Shown piece by piece: positions 7,804-15,033 of a stretch of 37,931 bases of DNA; the first letter of the stretch is position 1; every line of letters starts with the position of its first letter. Location of the stretch: positions 1 through 37,931 of the forward strand of contig JAESPR010000091.1 in NCBI GenBank assembly GCA_016765685.1. The letters run 5' to 3'. A model generated the notes under the pieces. That model searched no databases, was not told the origin of the DNA, and saw nothing but the letters and a program-made list of their open reading frames with translations. The translations under genes and the position numbers were made by a program. This DNA comes from Colwellia sp. GTDB taxonomy: Bacteria; Pseudomonadota; Gammaproteobacteria; Enterobacterales; Alteromonadaceae.

Positions 7804-8487
7804 ATGCCTTTTTTTTCATCGAACAGTACTGTACAAGAATCATCAAGCTTTTGGCAAAAATATCATTTTTTCATTTTACTTTTTGCTGCCATTATTATTA
7901 AACAATTGCCACTGGTTTCTATCCCGTTTAATTGGTTAGAAACCTATTTTCATGAAATTAGTCATGGCATCGCGGCTATTTTAACGGGTGGCAGTGTTCT
8001 GCGTATTCAGCTATTTGTCAATGGCTCAGGTTTATGTACTACCCAAGGTGGAATCGGTTTTGTTATTAGTTTTTTTGGCTATGCGGGGGCAACGCTTTGG
8101 GGGTGGGGCATATATAAGTTAGCAAGTGCCCATCAACGTACCGCACAAATTTTTTCTGGGGTGATATTTGTCTTACTTATTAGTTCCATCATTTTTTGGG
8201 GACGCGATTTGTTAACTTGGTTTATTTTAGCGGTGTTAGCCATTATTTTTTTATTGACGATAAAACTACAAAAAATTCATTATCTACAACGATTAATGCA
8301 ACTGTTTGGTTTACTGATTTTATTGAATAGTTTGTTTAGTCCATCGTATTTACTTGATGGTCGACATTTAGGTGATGGTGCAGCTTTGGCGTCGATGACT
8401 TTTATTCCTGAATTTGTTTGGGTATTGATTTGGTTCTCAATTGCTTTATTTGCGTTGTATTCTCTTTATAAAGCAGCGAAGAAATAG
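7804..8487 (+). CDS. M50B-like membrane zinc metalloprotease
   Basis: 227 residues, about six hydrophobic segments, no cleavable signal. The HExxH zinc motif appears as HEISH at 50-54 within the context FHEISHGIAAILTGG, just after the first membrane span, as in M50B-type peptidases. Near the C-terminus GRHLGDGAALA provides a conserved aspartate region often seen as the third zinc site. Such proteins are intramembrane or membrane-embedded proteases; most family members have no known substrate. The neighbouring alpha/beta hydrolase starts about 10 bases downstream, so the two are likely translated from one message. The start ATG at 7804 follows GAGTATCT, a weak ribosome-binding site. Protease activity is inferred from the motif alone. 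Confidence 0.75.
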   Translation: MPFFSSNSTVQESSSFWQKYHFFILLFAAIIIKQLPLVSIPFNWLETYFHEISHGIAAILTGGSVLRIQLFVNGSGLCTTQGGIGFVISFFGYAGATLWGWGIYKLASAHQRTAQIFSGVIFVLLISSIIFWGRDLLTWFILAVLAIIFLLTIKLQKIHYLQRLMQLFGLLILLNSLFSPSYLLDGRHLGDGAALASMTFIPEFVWVLIWFSIALFALYSLYKAAKK

Positions 8488-8497
8488 AGTGACTTCG

Positions 8498-9388
8498 ATG
8501 TTTGAAAGTAATGCAATAGCAGAAGTTAATTACACCTTTGAAACGATGTCTTTGCAAGGCCTGGTTTGTGGCAGCGATGATAAAAAAGACAATATCGTGC
8601 TATGTTTGCATGGTTGGCTTGATAATGCTGCGAGTTTTTTGCCCTTAATGCCTTATTTTCAAACTAACTTATCTAATAAGCACGTTGTCGCAATTGATTG
8701 GCCGGGGCATGGTAATTCAACACACAGAAGCCTTGATGCGCATTATCATTTTATTGATTGGGTGTATGACTTATTGCAACTTTTTGAGTTAAACCAGTGG
8801 CAGCAAGTTGACATCGTTGCTCATTCCATGGGCGGCATGGTGGCAAGTGCCTTTGCTGCGGCTTTTCCGGAGAAAGTAAAATCACTAACCTTGCTAGACT
8901 CCATTGGTTTTATGAGTGCTAAAGCTGAGCAAACCACCCAACAATTGCGTGATGGTATGTTGAGCCGTTATAAAAACAACATTAAGCAACAAAGTCATAC
9001 AAAGAAAAAATTCCACCCGAGTACTGATTCAGCAGTAAAAGCACGGCTTGCAGTATCGGATTTAAAATATCAGCAGGCTAAGTTACTTGTTGAACGGGGT
9101 TTGTTTGAACAAGAGCAAGGGTTTAGTTGGCGCAGTGATAGTCGTTTACGGAACACTTCCCCCTATCGGTTAACGTTAAAACAGGCTCAGCAGTTTATCT
9201 GTGATATAAAATGTCCTGTACAGTTAATTTATGGCAGTAAAGGCATGGAGTTGGTTAGCACAGGTATTGATGTTTTTGGTCCCTTATTTACTCAGTTCTC
9301 TAGTATTGAACTTGACGGTGGTCATCATGTCCATATGGAGCAACCACAAAAAACAACCGAGTTGATTAAACATTTTTTAGCTGAATAA
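8498..9388 (+). CDS. Alpha/beta-hydrolase family serine hydrolase
   Basis: 296 residues from the ATG at 8498; a GTG at 8489 would add three residues, and longer starts would run back into the preceding gene. The oxyanion-region motif LHGWLDNAASF, the nucleophile elbow VAHSMGG (Ser110) and the catalytic His in DGGHHVHM (about H276) define an alpha/beta-hydrolase of the serine-hydrolase-like (SERHL/MhpC) type. There is no signal peptide, so it is probably cytoplasmic. Possible substrates are carboxylesters, thioesters or acylglycerols; the sequence does not decide. It is 10 bases after the M50B-like gene and about 170 bases before fadD, so a role in lipid or ester catabolism is plausible but unproven. 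Confidence 0.85.
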   Translation: MFESNAIAEVNYTFETMSLQGLVCGSDDKKDNIVLCLHGWLDNAASFLPLMPYFQTNLSNKHVVAIDWPGHGNSTHRSLDAHYHFIDWVYDLLQLFELNQWQQVDIVAHSMGGMVASAFAAAFPEKVKSLTLLDSIGFMSAKAEQTTQQLRDGMLSRYKNNIKQQSHTKKKFHPSTDSAVKARLAVSDLKYQQAKLLVERGLFEQEQGFSWRSDSRLRNTSPYRLTLKQAQQFICDIKCPVQLIYGSKGMELVSTGIDVFGPLFTQFSSIELDGGHHVHMEQPQKTTELIKHFLAE

Positions 9389-9426
9389 TGAAATTTCATC
9401 AGTTATTCAAACAACTGTTTAAAATT

Positions 9427-9443
9427 TACTGGTAGTATCAGTT
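9427..9443. promoter_or_regulatory. Putative FadR-like operator upstream of fadD
   Basis: TACTGGTAGTATCAGTT contains the inverted half-sites ACTG and CAGT at the spacing of the FadR operator of gammaproteobacteria (core ACTGGTCTGACCAGT as I recall it), with several central mismatches. It lies about 120 bases before the fadD start. FadR normally represses fadD until long-chain acyl-CoA releases it. Moderate evidence, strengthened by a better site before the lipase gene. Confidence 0.45.
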
Positions 9444-9561
9444 GAAATTTGATAAAACAGTGGCAGAAATTAAAAGTTTCATCTTAAATGAACTAATTAT
9501 AAAAAGATAACCTGTGCGCTACACTATAGCTAGCGACTAAATAATTATTGAGGAAGGTATT

Positions 9562-11217
9562 GTGGAAAAAATCTGGCTAGAAAAAAGTTATCCCCCTGGA
9601 GTTCCATTTGATATAAACCCTGACAAATACCCTTCATTAGTGGCCATGTTTACTAAGTATACGGTTCAATACGGTGACAGAACGGCTTTCATTAATATGG
9701 GTGCAAGTATCAGTTATACTGAGCTAGCGCAGCAAGCAACTAATTTTGCAGCTTATTTACAGCAAGACTTAGGCCTTAAAAAAGGTGATAAATTTGCCAT
9801 CATGGTACCTAATACTTTGCAGTATCCTATTGCCTTGTTTGGTGCTTTGCTTGCTGGCTTAACTGTAGTGAATGTTAACCCATTATACACCGCTCGCGAG
9901 TTAGAGCATCAACTTAAAGACTCAGGCACGAAAGCGATATTGATTATTGAAAACTTTGCCCAAACGTTAGAGAAAGTCATTGATAAAACACCAGTTGAAC
10001 ACATTATTATGACTTCTTTGGGTGATCAATTAGGACTCGTTAAAGGTGCTATTGTTAATGCGGTAGTAAAATACGTTAAAAAAATGGTACCGGCATTTAA
10101 CTTACCCAACGCTGTTCGTTTTAATGCGGCACTGGCAAGCGGCAGTAGTTTAGATTTTATCCCTGTTGATTTGTGTGGTGATGACTTAGCTTTCTTGCAA
10201 TACACCGGTGGCACGACAGGTTTATCAAAAGGCGCGATGTTAACCCATCGAAATATGGTCGCTAACTTAGAACAAGCAAAAGCAGCAATAAAACCTATGC
10301 TAGAAGATGGCAAAGAGCTCGTGGTCACAGCGTTGCCGCTTTACCATATTTTTGCATTAACCGCGAACTGTTTAACCTTTATTACGCTTGGCGGTACTAA
10401 TTTATTGATCACCAACCCTCGCGATATGCCTGCGTTTATTAAAGAGTTAGCTAAATACCCATTTACCGCTATTACCGGCGTCAATACCTTGTTTAATGGT
10501 TTGTTAAACACGGTTGGTTTTAGTAATGTAGATTTTTCTAATCTTAAGATGTCTTTAGGTGGCGGTATGGCGGTACAACGCCCAGTGGCAGAACGTTGGC
10601 AAAAAGTAACCGGTTCGCGCTTACTAGAAGGTTATGGCTTAACTGAATGTGCGCCTATGGTGTCGTTAAGCCCTTATAATCAAGAAAGTTATAACGGTAC
10701 TATCGGTTTACCTGCGCCTTCTACGGATATTAAAATTATACTCGAAGATGGTAGTGAAGCGGCCATAGGTGAAGCGGGTGAAATGTGGGTTAAAGGTCCG
10801 CAAGTCATGAAAGGTTATTATAATCGTGAAGAAGCAACCGCTGAAATTTTAAAAGATGGCTGGCTGGCAACGGGGGATATTGGTTGTATGGACGAGCAAG
10901 GTTTCTTTAAAATTGTTGACCGCAAAAAGGATATGATTATTGTTTCAGGGTTTAATGTTTTTCCTAATGAAATAGAAGAAGTAGTGATGATGCACGAAGG
11001 TATTGTCGAAGCTGCTGCCATCGGTGTGCCACATGAAGCCACAGGTGAAATGGTGAAAATATTCGTGGTTACCAAACAAGATGATTTAGATGAAGCAACA
11101 TTGATAAAGCATTGCCGTGAAAATTTGACCAACTATAAAGTACCGAAATTGGTTGAATTTAGAGATGAGTTACCAAAAACCAATGTCGGTAAGATCTTGA
11201 GAAGAGAGCTTCGTTAG
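9562..11217 (+). CDS. fadD: Long-chain-fatty-acid--CoA ligase FadD
   Basis: 551 residues starting at GTG (9562), with GAGGAAGG eight bases upstream as a strong ribosome-binding site. It is an AMP-forming acyl-CoA synthetase: the P-loop [11 protein letters not shown] is at 214-224, the adenine-binding motif [10 protein letters not shown] in the middle, [20 protein letters not shown] and [14 protein letters not shown] mark the hinge and C-terminal domain, and the catalytic lysine is in [13 protein letters not shown]. It converts free fatty acids with ATP and CoA to acyl-CoA at the inner membrane, pulling imported fatty acids into beta-oxidation or lipid synthesis. Length and motifs match E. coli FadD closely. 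It lies in the conserved yoaA-tsaB-fadD neighbourhood. A FadR-like palindrome upstream suggests induction by fatty acids. Confidence 0.95.
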   Translation: MEKIWLEKSYPPGVPFDINPDKYPSLVAMFTKYTVQYGDRTAFINMGASISYTELAQQATNFAAYLQQDLGLKKGDKFAIMVPNTLQYPIALFGALLAGLTVVNVNPLYTARELEHQLKDSGTKAILIIENFAQTLEKVIDKTPVEHIIMTSLGDQLGLVKGAIVNAVVKYVKKMVPAFNLPNAVRFNAALASGSSLDFIPVDLCGDDLAFLQYTGGTTGLSKGAMLTHRNMVANLEQAKAAIKPMLEDGKELVVTALPLYHIFALTANCLTFITLGGTNLLITNPRDMPAFIKELAKYPFTAITGVNTLFNGLLNTVGFSNVDFSNLKMSLGGGMAVQRPVAERWQKVTGSRLLEGYGLTECAPMVSLSPYNQESYNGTIGLPAPSTDIKIILEDGSEAAIGEAGEMWVKGPQVMKGYYNREEATAEILKDGWLATGDIGCMDEQGFFKIVDRKKDMIIVSGFNVFPNEIEEVVMMHEGIVEAAAIGVPHEATGEMVKIFVVTKQDDLDEATLIKHCRENLTNYKVPKLVEFRDELPKTNVGKILRRELR

Positions 11218-11226
11218 ACACAAACG

Positions 11227-11274
11227 ACAAGTGGCAAGTTACAAGCGATAAGTTACTTGAAGCTTGGCACTTGT
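11227..11274. terminator. Hairpin in the convergent fadD-yciK junction
   Basis: ACAAGTGGCAAG (11227-11238) pairs with CTTGGCACTTGT (11263-11274) at 11 of 12 positions. The loop contains CAAGCGATAAGTTA (11242-11255), a 14-mer also found, inverted, in the convergent cysB-sdaA junction. The location between converging genes suggests a bidirectional terminator, though the T-tract is short. Confidence 0.5.
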
Positions 11275-11287
11275 TACTTAAAACGTT

Positions 11288-12025
11288 TTACTGTGCTTTT
11301 AAAACTTGTCCATTTACGTCAAGACTATCATCAGACATCAAATAAACATAAAGCGGCATAATATCAGCGGGTGTCGCTAATTTGTCTTTGTCTTCTGCAG
11401 GATAAGCACAGCTGCGCATATTCGTGTTAGTTGCACCTGGGTTAATGGCGTTAGTACGTAAATTCGAATTTTCATATTCATCAGCAATCACTTGCATCAT
11501 GCCAGTTGTAGCAAATTTAGATATGCTATAAGCCCCCCAATAAGCGCGACCTTGGTTACCTACCCCCGATGAAGTAAATATCAAAGAAGCATTACTTGCT
11601 AGCTGTAACGTTGAAATTAATGCTTGTGATAATAAATATTGGGCCGTGACATTAACTTTCATTACATCATCAAATATTTGCTGATGAATTTGAGTAAAAG
11701 GCGTTAACTCGCCTAACATTGAAGCATTAAGCAAAGCACCATCTAATTTGCCAAATTGATTAACAATAGTGGCTGACATATCAATATAATTTTGCTTGCT
11801 AGCGCCTTTTAAGTCTAATGGAACTATCGCTGGTTCAGCCAAGCCAAGAGCAACAATTTCATCATAAACGGCTTCAAGCTTGCTTAGTGTTTTACCTAAT
11901 AAAATAACGGTTGCCCCAAGTTTTGCGTAAGTTATTGAGGCTTCTTTACCTATACCGCTACCTGCACCGGTAACAAGTATGGTTTTATTATTAAGGCTGT
12001 TTTCTTTTATAGTATATGCAAACAT
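11288..12025 (-). CDS. yciK: Short-chain dehydrogenase YciK
   Basis: 245 residues. The nucleotide-binding motif TGAGSGIG is near the N-terminus and the catalytic Ser-Tyr-Lys appears as FTSSGVG followed by YWGAYSISK. DEYENSNLRTNAINPGATNT and TPADIMPLYVYLMSDDS match the YciK branch of the SDR superfamily almost segment for segment. The usual NNAG-type structural motif reads LNAS here. YciK is a cytoplasmic NAD(P)-dependent oxidoreductase of unknown physiological substrate. In enterobacteria it lies beside sohB, topA and cysB; here it keeps that order, but two lipoprotein genes separate it from sohB. It converges on fadD. The ATG at 12025 gives a normal N-terminus. Confidence 0.9.
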   Translation of the reverse strand: MFAYTIKENSLNNKTILVTGAGSGIGKEASITYAKLGATVILLGKTLSKLEAVYDEIVALGLAEPAIVPLDLKGASKQNYIDMSATIVNQFGKLDGALLNASMLGELTPFTQIHQQIFDDVMKVNVTAQYLLSQALISTLQLASNASLIFTSSGVGNQGRAYWGAYSISKFATTGMMQVIADEYENSNLRTNAINPGATNTNMRSCAYPAEDKDKLATPADIMPLYVYLMSDDSLDVNGQVLKAQ

Positions 12026-12346
12026 TTTTATCTTAAGTATTTTTCCAAGGAATAACGGCTATTTTACTTGATTTTTTTTTAATGACGAGAAAAAAATTAG
12101 CTTTTAATTTGTTAATTGAAAAGATTTTTAATATTAAACATGTTTTTGTTTTATTTGAGAGTAAAAAATAAAAAATATCAACTAAAATGTAAAAACAACT
12201 GGCACATTGCTAGCGCTTGCGTTAAGTTTGTTAACTGGTCTAACTAGTTGGTTTGGTCGTTATATAGAAAAAGTAGTAACGAAAACCAAAAACAACATTA
12301 CACTTATTAAAAATAATAGAAACAAAATAGGCATTGGGGAGAGAAA
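12026..12346. other. Intergenic region between divergent yciK and the lipase gene
   Basis: This 321-base gap must hold the promoters of two divergent genes. It is strongly AT-rich, with A- and T-runs near 12070 and 12160. I see no open frame with a ribosome-binding site. The main recognisable element is the FadR-like palindrome at 12233-12249. The lipase ribosome-binding site GGGGAGAG lies at about 12336-12343. Confidence 0.6.
12233..12249. promoter_or_regulatory. Putative FadR operator upstream of the lipase gene
   Basis: AACTGGTCTAACTAGTT is a near-palindrome (AACTNGT, three bases, ACNAGTT) and differs from the FadR consensus core as I recall it, AACTGGTCTGACCAGTT, at only two positions. 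It is about 97 bases before the lipase start codon, a normal operator location. A weaker related site precedes fadD. The fadR gene itself is not in the window, and other GntR-type regulators could bind a similar site. Confidence 0.6.
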
Positions 12347-14821
12347 ATGAAAAAGTTAGTTCTTAGTCTAGCAATTGTCAGCGCATTTGGTTTAAGTGGC
12401 TGTGGTACTGAAACCATCGAAGATGTTAAAAAAGATTTTGCTGAAAATGGTACTACCATTGTTGCTTCTGCAAGAGTTGTGTTTGACCCGGCAAACGGTA
12501 TTTTATCAGTACCAAATGATTTATTATTTACCGGCACTCAAGACGGTACCTTAAACCTTCCCGTTGATGACGCAACAGATTTCTCTGATCCAACTGTTGC
12601 TATGAGCGCGCTTGATGGTTGGTCTACCTCTAATCCTTTTGTGTTGGCTATTAACTTTCCAACCGGCACATCACTTGAAGGTAGTTCAGTTTTTAGTCCA
12701 GCCTCAGTAAAAATATTTGAAGCGTTAATGGGCGGCGATCCCGGCTGTGAACAAGTTCCTCGGGGAGCTGCTTGTACTGTTGTTGGTGAATTAACTTTTG
12801 GTGTTGATTTTATTGCTCAAGCATCAGGCAATAGTATTGCCGTTGTCCCTTTGAAACCTTTAAAAGCTAAAACGACTTATATTTTAGCATTAACTAATAA
12901 TTTAAAAGACAGTAATGGCAAAGCCGTTGCAGGTTCGACTACTTATGAAGCTGTGCGCCAAAACATTGCTACTCATCCGTTGGCAACTGAGGCACAAAAA
13001 GGTTTACAAGGAGTAGTGAACAGTTATGAAGCCGCAATTGTTGTTGCAGGTGCTGATAAAGATGCGTTAATTTATACCATGGCATTTACCACTCAATCAA
13101 CAATAGATGTGTTAGCGACAACGAAAGCATTGATGGCCAATAATGTGCCAGCAATGGTTGCTAATGCGATACAAGGCATTCCTACTATTGGTGTGATGGA
13201 TACAGGCATGTCGGTTGCTGATATTTTAGCTGGTCAAATCCCACCTTCTTTGGCACCTTTGTATTCAACCGCTAATTTTATGCAAGGCAGCATTACTTTA
13301 CCTTATTATTTAGGTGTACCTACTGCTGAAAACCCACTTGCTCCAACGAATGGCTGGTGGAAAAGTTTATGTGACTCTGGCGCTATGTTAGCCGGTTTTG
13401 TTGCAGGTGGTGGTACGCTTCCAGAAGGGCCTTTGTCACAATCTGATGGTGTTTGTATGGCCGTATCAGCCGCTGCAGGCCTACCGGCTCCAGGTTTACG
13501 TGATATGAGTTCAGCATTCCCGTTGGATGTTGAGCGTAACTTAACTAAATTTAGCCCCGTACCTAAAGCTAATGCTGATATGGCTATTGTTGTGCAAATG
13601 ACTACGCCAGATGTCAATGTTGCTAATGCAGTGCGTGCGGGTTTAGGTTTGCCGGCTAATTTAGTTGAACCTGAGAGCGGTTGGCCAGTGGTGATATTGC
13701 AACATGGTATTACCTCTAAAAAAGAAGATATGTTAGCGATGACAGGCATTCTTTCACTGTATGGTTTAGCGACAGTGGCTATTAATCACCCTTTACACGG
13801 CGATTCAAATGTATTTGGTGGTTTATTACCGGGCGGTAGCCGAGGTTTTGATCTTACAGGCAACGGTGTTGATGATATTAATGCGTCAACCGTTTCAGCG
13901 ACTCACTATATGAACTTAGCGAGTTTGCTTACCACGCGTGATAACTTACGTCAGTCAACGTCAGATTTATTAGGCTTACGTTTAGGCATGAACTTCTTAG
14001 GTGGCTTTCATGTTGAAGGTAACCCAATTAAAATAGATACCTCAAAAGTACACTTTTTAGGACATTCACTAGGCGCTATAGCAGGCATCAGTTTTATTGG
14101 TTTAACTAATACATCGCTTGTTCCTGAGGTTGACCCCTTATTTGCGGTGAAAACTAATAGTTTAGCAATGCCGGGTGTTATGGTGTCTAACTTTTTGATG
14201 GAGTCGGGCGCTTTTGGTGATGTTATCAAATCAGGTTTAACTTTTGCTGCCTCTGAGGCATTTCAAGGTTATGTTGCTCAAGCTCACATGAGCACAGCGC
14301 CACCAACTGAAGCTGAAATGGTGGGTTACTATCGTGATTTCTTTGCTATTTTAACATCAGAGCAACAAGCAGAACTCAATGGTACTTTTGCCCAGTTTAC
14401 TTTTGCCGCGCAAACGGTAACGGATGCTGCAGACCCGGCTAACTACGCTGCTATGATGGTTGCTACTAATACGCCAACACACTTAATTGAAGTGATTGGA
14501 AATGGTAGTGATAATCTAGGTGACCAAGTGATTCCTAATGTTGTGTCAACTACACCCTTTGGTGGCACAGAAGGCGCGATTGCTTTATTAGGTTTGCCAA
14601 GTATTTCTCAAACAACACAAGATGCTGAATCACCAGTATCAGGTGCAGTACGTTTCTTATTTGGTCATCACAGTTCTATTTTAACGCCAGCACCAAGGGC
14701 AGAAGCGCCCAATGGTGCAATGACAGGTGCAGCGACTGCTGAAATGCAGAGTCAAGTGGCTAACTTCTTTAGCAGTGAAGGCCATCTTATTTCAGTACAA
14801 AATAGTGACGTTGTTAATTAG
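12347..14821 (+). CDS. Pla-1/cef (VolA-like) family extracellular lipase, lipoprotein
   Basis: 824 residues. The N-terminus ends in the lipobox LSGC with lipidated Cys19 followed by Gly, so outer-membrane anchoring is expected. A long N-terminal region with Ig-like and family-specific segments leads to an alpha/beta-hydrolase core: VVILQHGITSKKEDML, AINHPLHGDS, and the nucleophile elbow FLGHSLGAIAG (Ser574). A late HHSSILTP probably holds the catalytic His. This matches the Pla-1/cef lipase family, which includes Vibrio VolA, a surface lysophospholipase that frees fatty acids from host or environmental lipids. The ATG at 12347 follows GGGGAGAG. A good FadR-like palindrome upstream and nearby fadD suggest a role in scavenging fatty acids. 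The exact lipid substrate is not visible. Confidence 0.88.
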   Translation: MKKLVLSLAIVSAFGLSGCGTETIEDVKKDFAENGTTIVASARVVFDPANGILSVPNDLLFTGTQDGTLNLPVDDATDFSDPTVAMSALDGWSTSNPFVLAINFPTGTSLEGSSVFSPASVKIFEALMGGDPGCEQVPRGAACTVVGELTFGVDFIAQASGNSIAVVPLKPLKAKTTYILALTNNLKDSNGKAVAGSTTYEAVRQNIATHPLATEAQKGLQGVVNSYEAAIVVAGADKDALIYTMAFTTQSTIDVLATTKALMANNVPAMVANAIQGIPTIGVMDTGMSVADILAGQIPPSLAPLYSTANFMQGSITLPYYLGVPTAENPLAPTNGWWKSLCDSGAMLAGFVAGGGTLPEGPLSQSDGVCMAVSAAAGLPAPGLRDMSSAFPLDVERNLTKFSPVPKANADMAIVVQMTTPDVNVANAVRAGLGLPANLVEPESGWPVVILQHGITSKKEDMLAMTGILSLYGLATVAINHPLHGDSNVFGGLLPGGSRGFDLTGNGVDDINASTVSATHYMNLASLLTTRDNLRQSTSDLLGLRLGMNFLGGFHVEGNPIKIDTSKVHFLGHSLGAIAGISFIGLTNTSLVPEVDPLFAVKTNSLAMPGVMVSNFLMESGAFGDVIKSGLTFAASEAFQGYVAQAHMSTAPPTEAEMVGYYRDFFAILTSEQQAELNGTFAQFTFAAQTVTDAADPANYAAMMVATNTPTHLIEVIGNGSDNLGDQVIPNVVSTTPFGGTEGAIALLGLPSISQTTQDAESPVSGAVRFLFGHHSSILTPAPRAEAPNGAMTGAATAEMQSQVANFFSSEGHLISVQNSDVVN

Positions 14822-14850
14822 TTAGTTAATTAATTATTGTTCCAATATTA

Positions 14851-14882
14851 AAGCCCTTAGTGTTTAGCTAAGGGCTTTTTTT
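14851..14882 (+). terminator. Rho-independent terminator after the lipase gene
   Basis: AGCCCTTAG (14852-14860) pairs with CTAAGGGCT (14869-14877), followed by a run of Ts. It separates the lipase transcript from the acylase gene. Confidence 0.9.
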
Positions 14883-15033
14883 TACTGATAATATTGAACT
14901 AAAAACTTTATGGTTGGCTAGCTATATGCTTAATAGTAATTAAATCATCAAGTTTGATAGCAATTTAACCTTAATATAATTATTAATTTTGTTATTCTTA
15001 CTAAGATTATAATAACTGGACGGATGAGCAAAA

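Noticed and set aside
9382..9409. Nested palindromes around the alpha/beta hydrolase stop (TGAATAA...TTATTCA with TGAAATTTCA inside)
   Set aside because: It could form a hairpin, but it overlaps the stop codon, is AT-rich, and has no T-tract; too weak to call a terminator.
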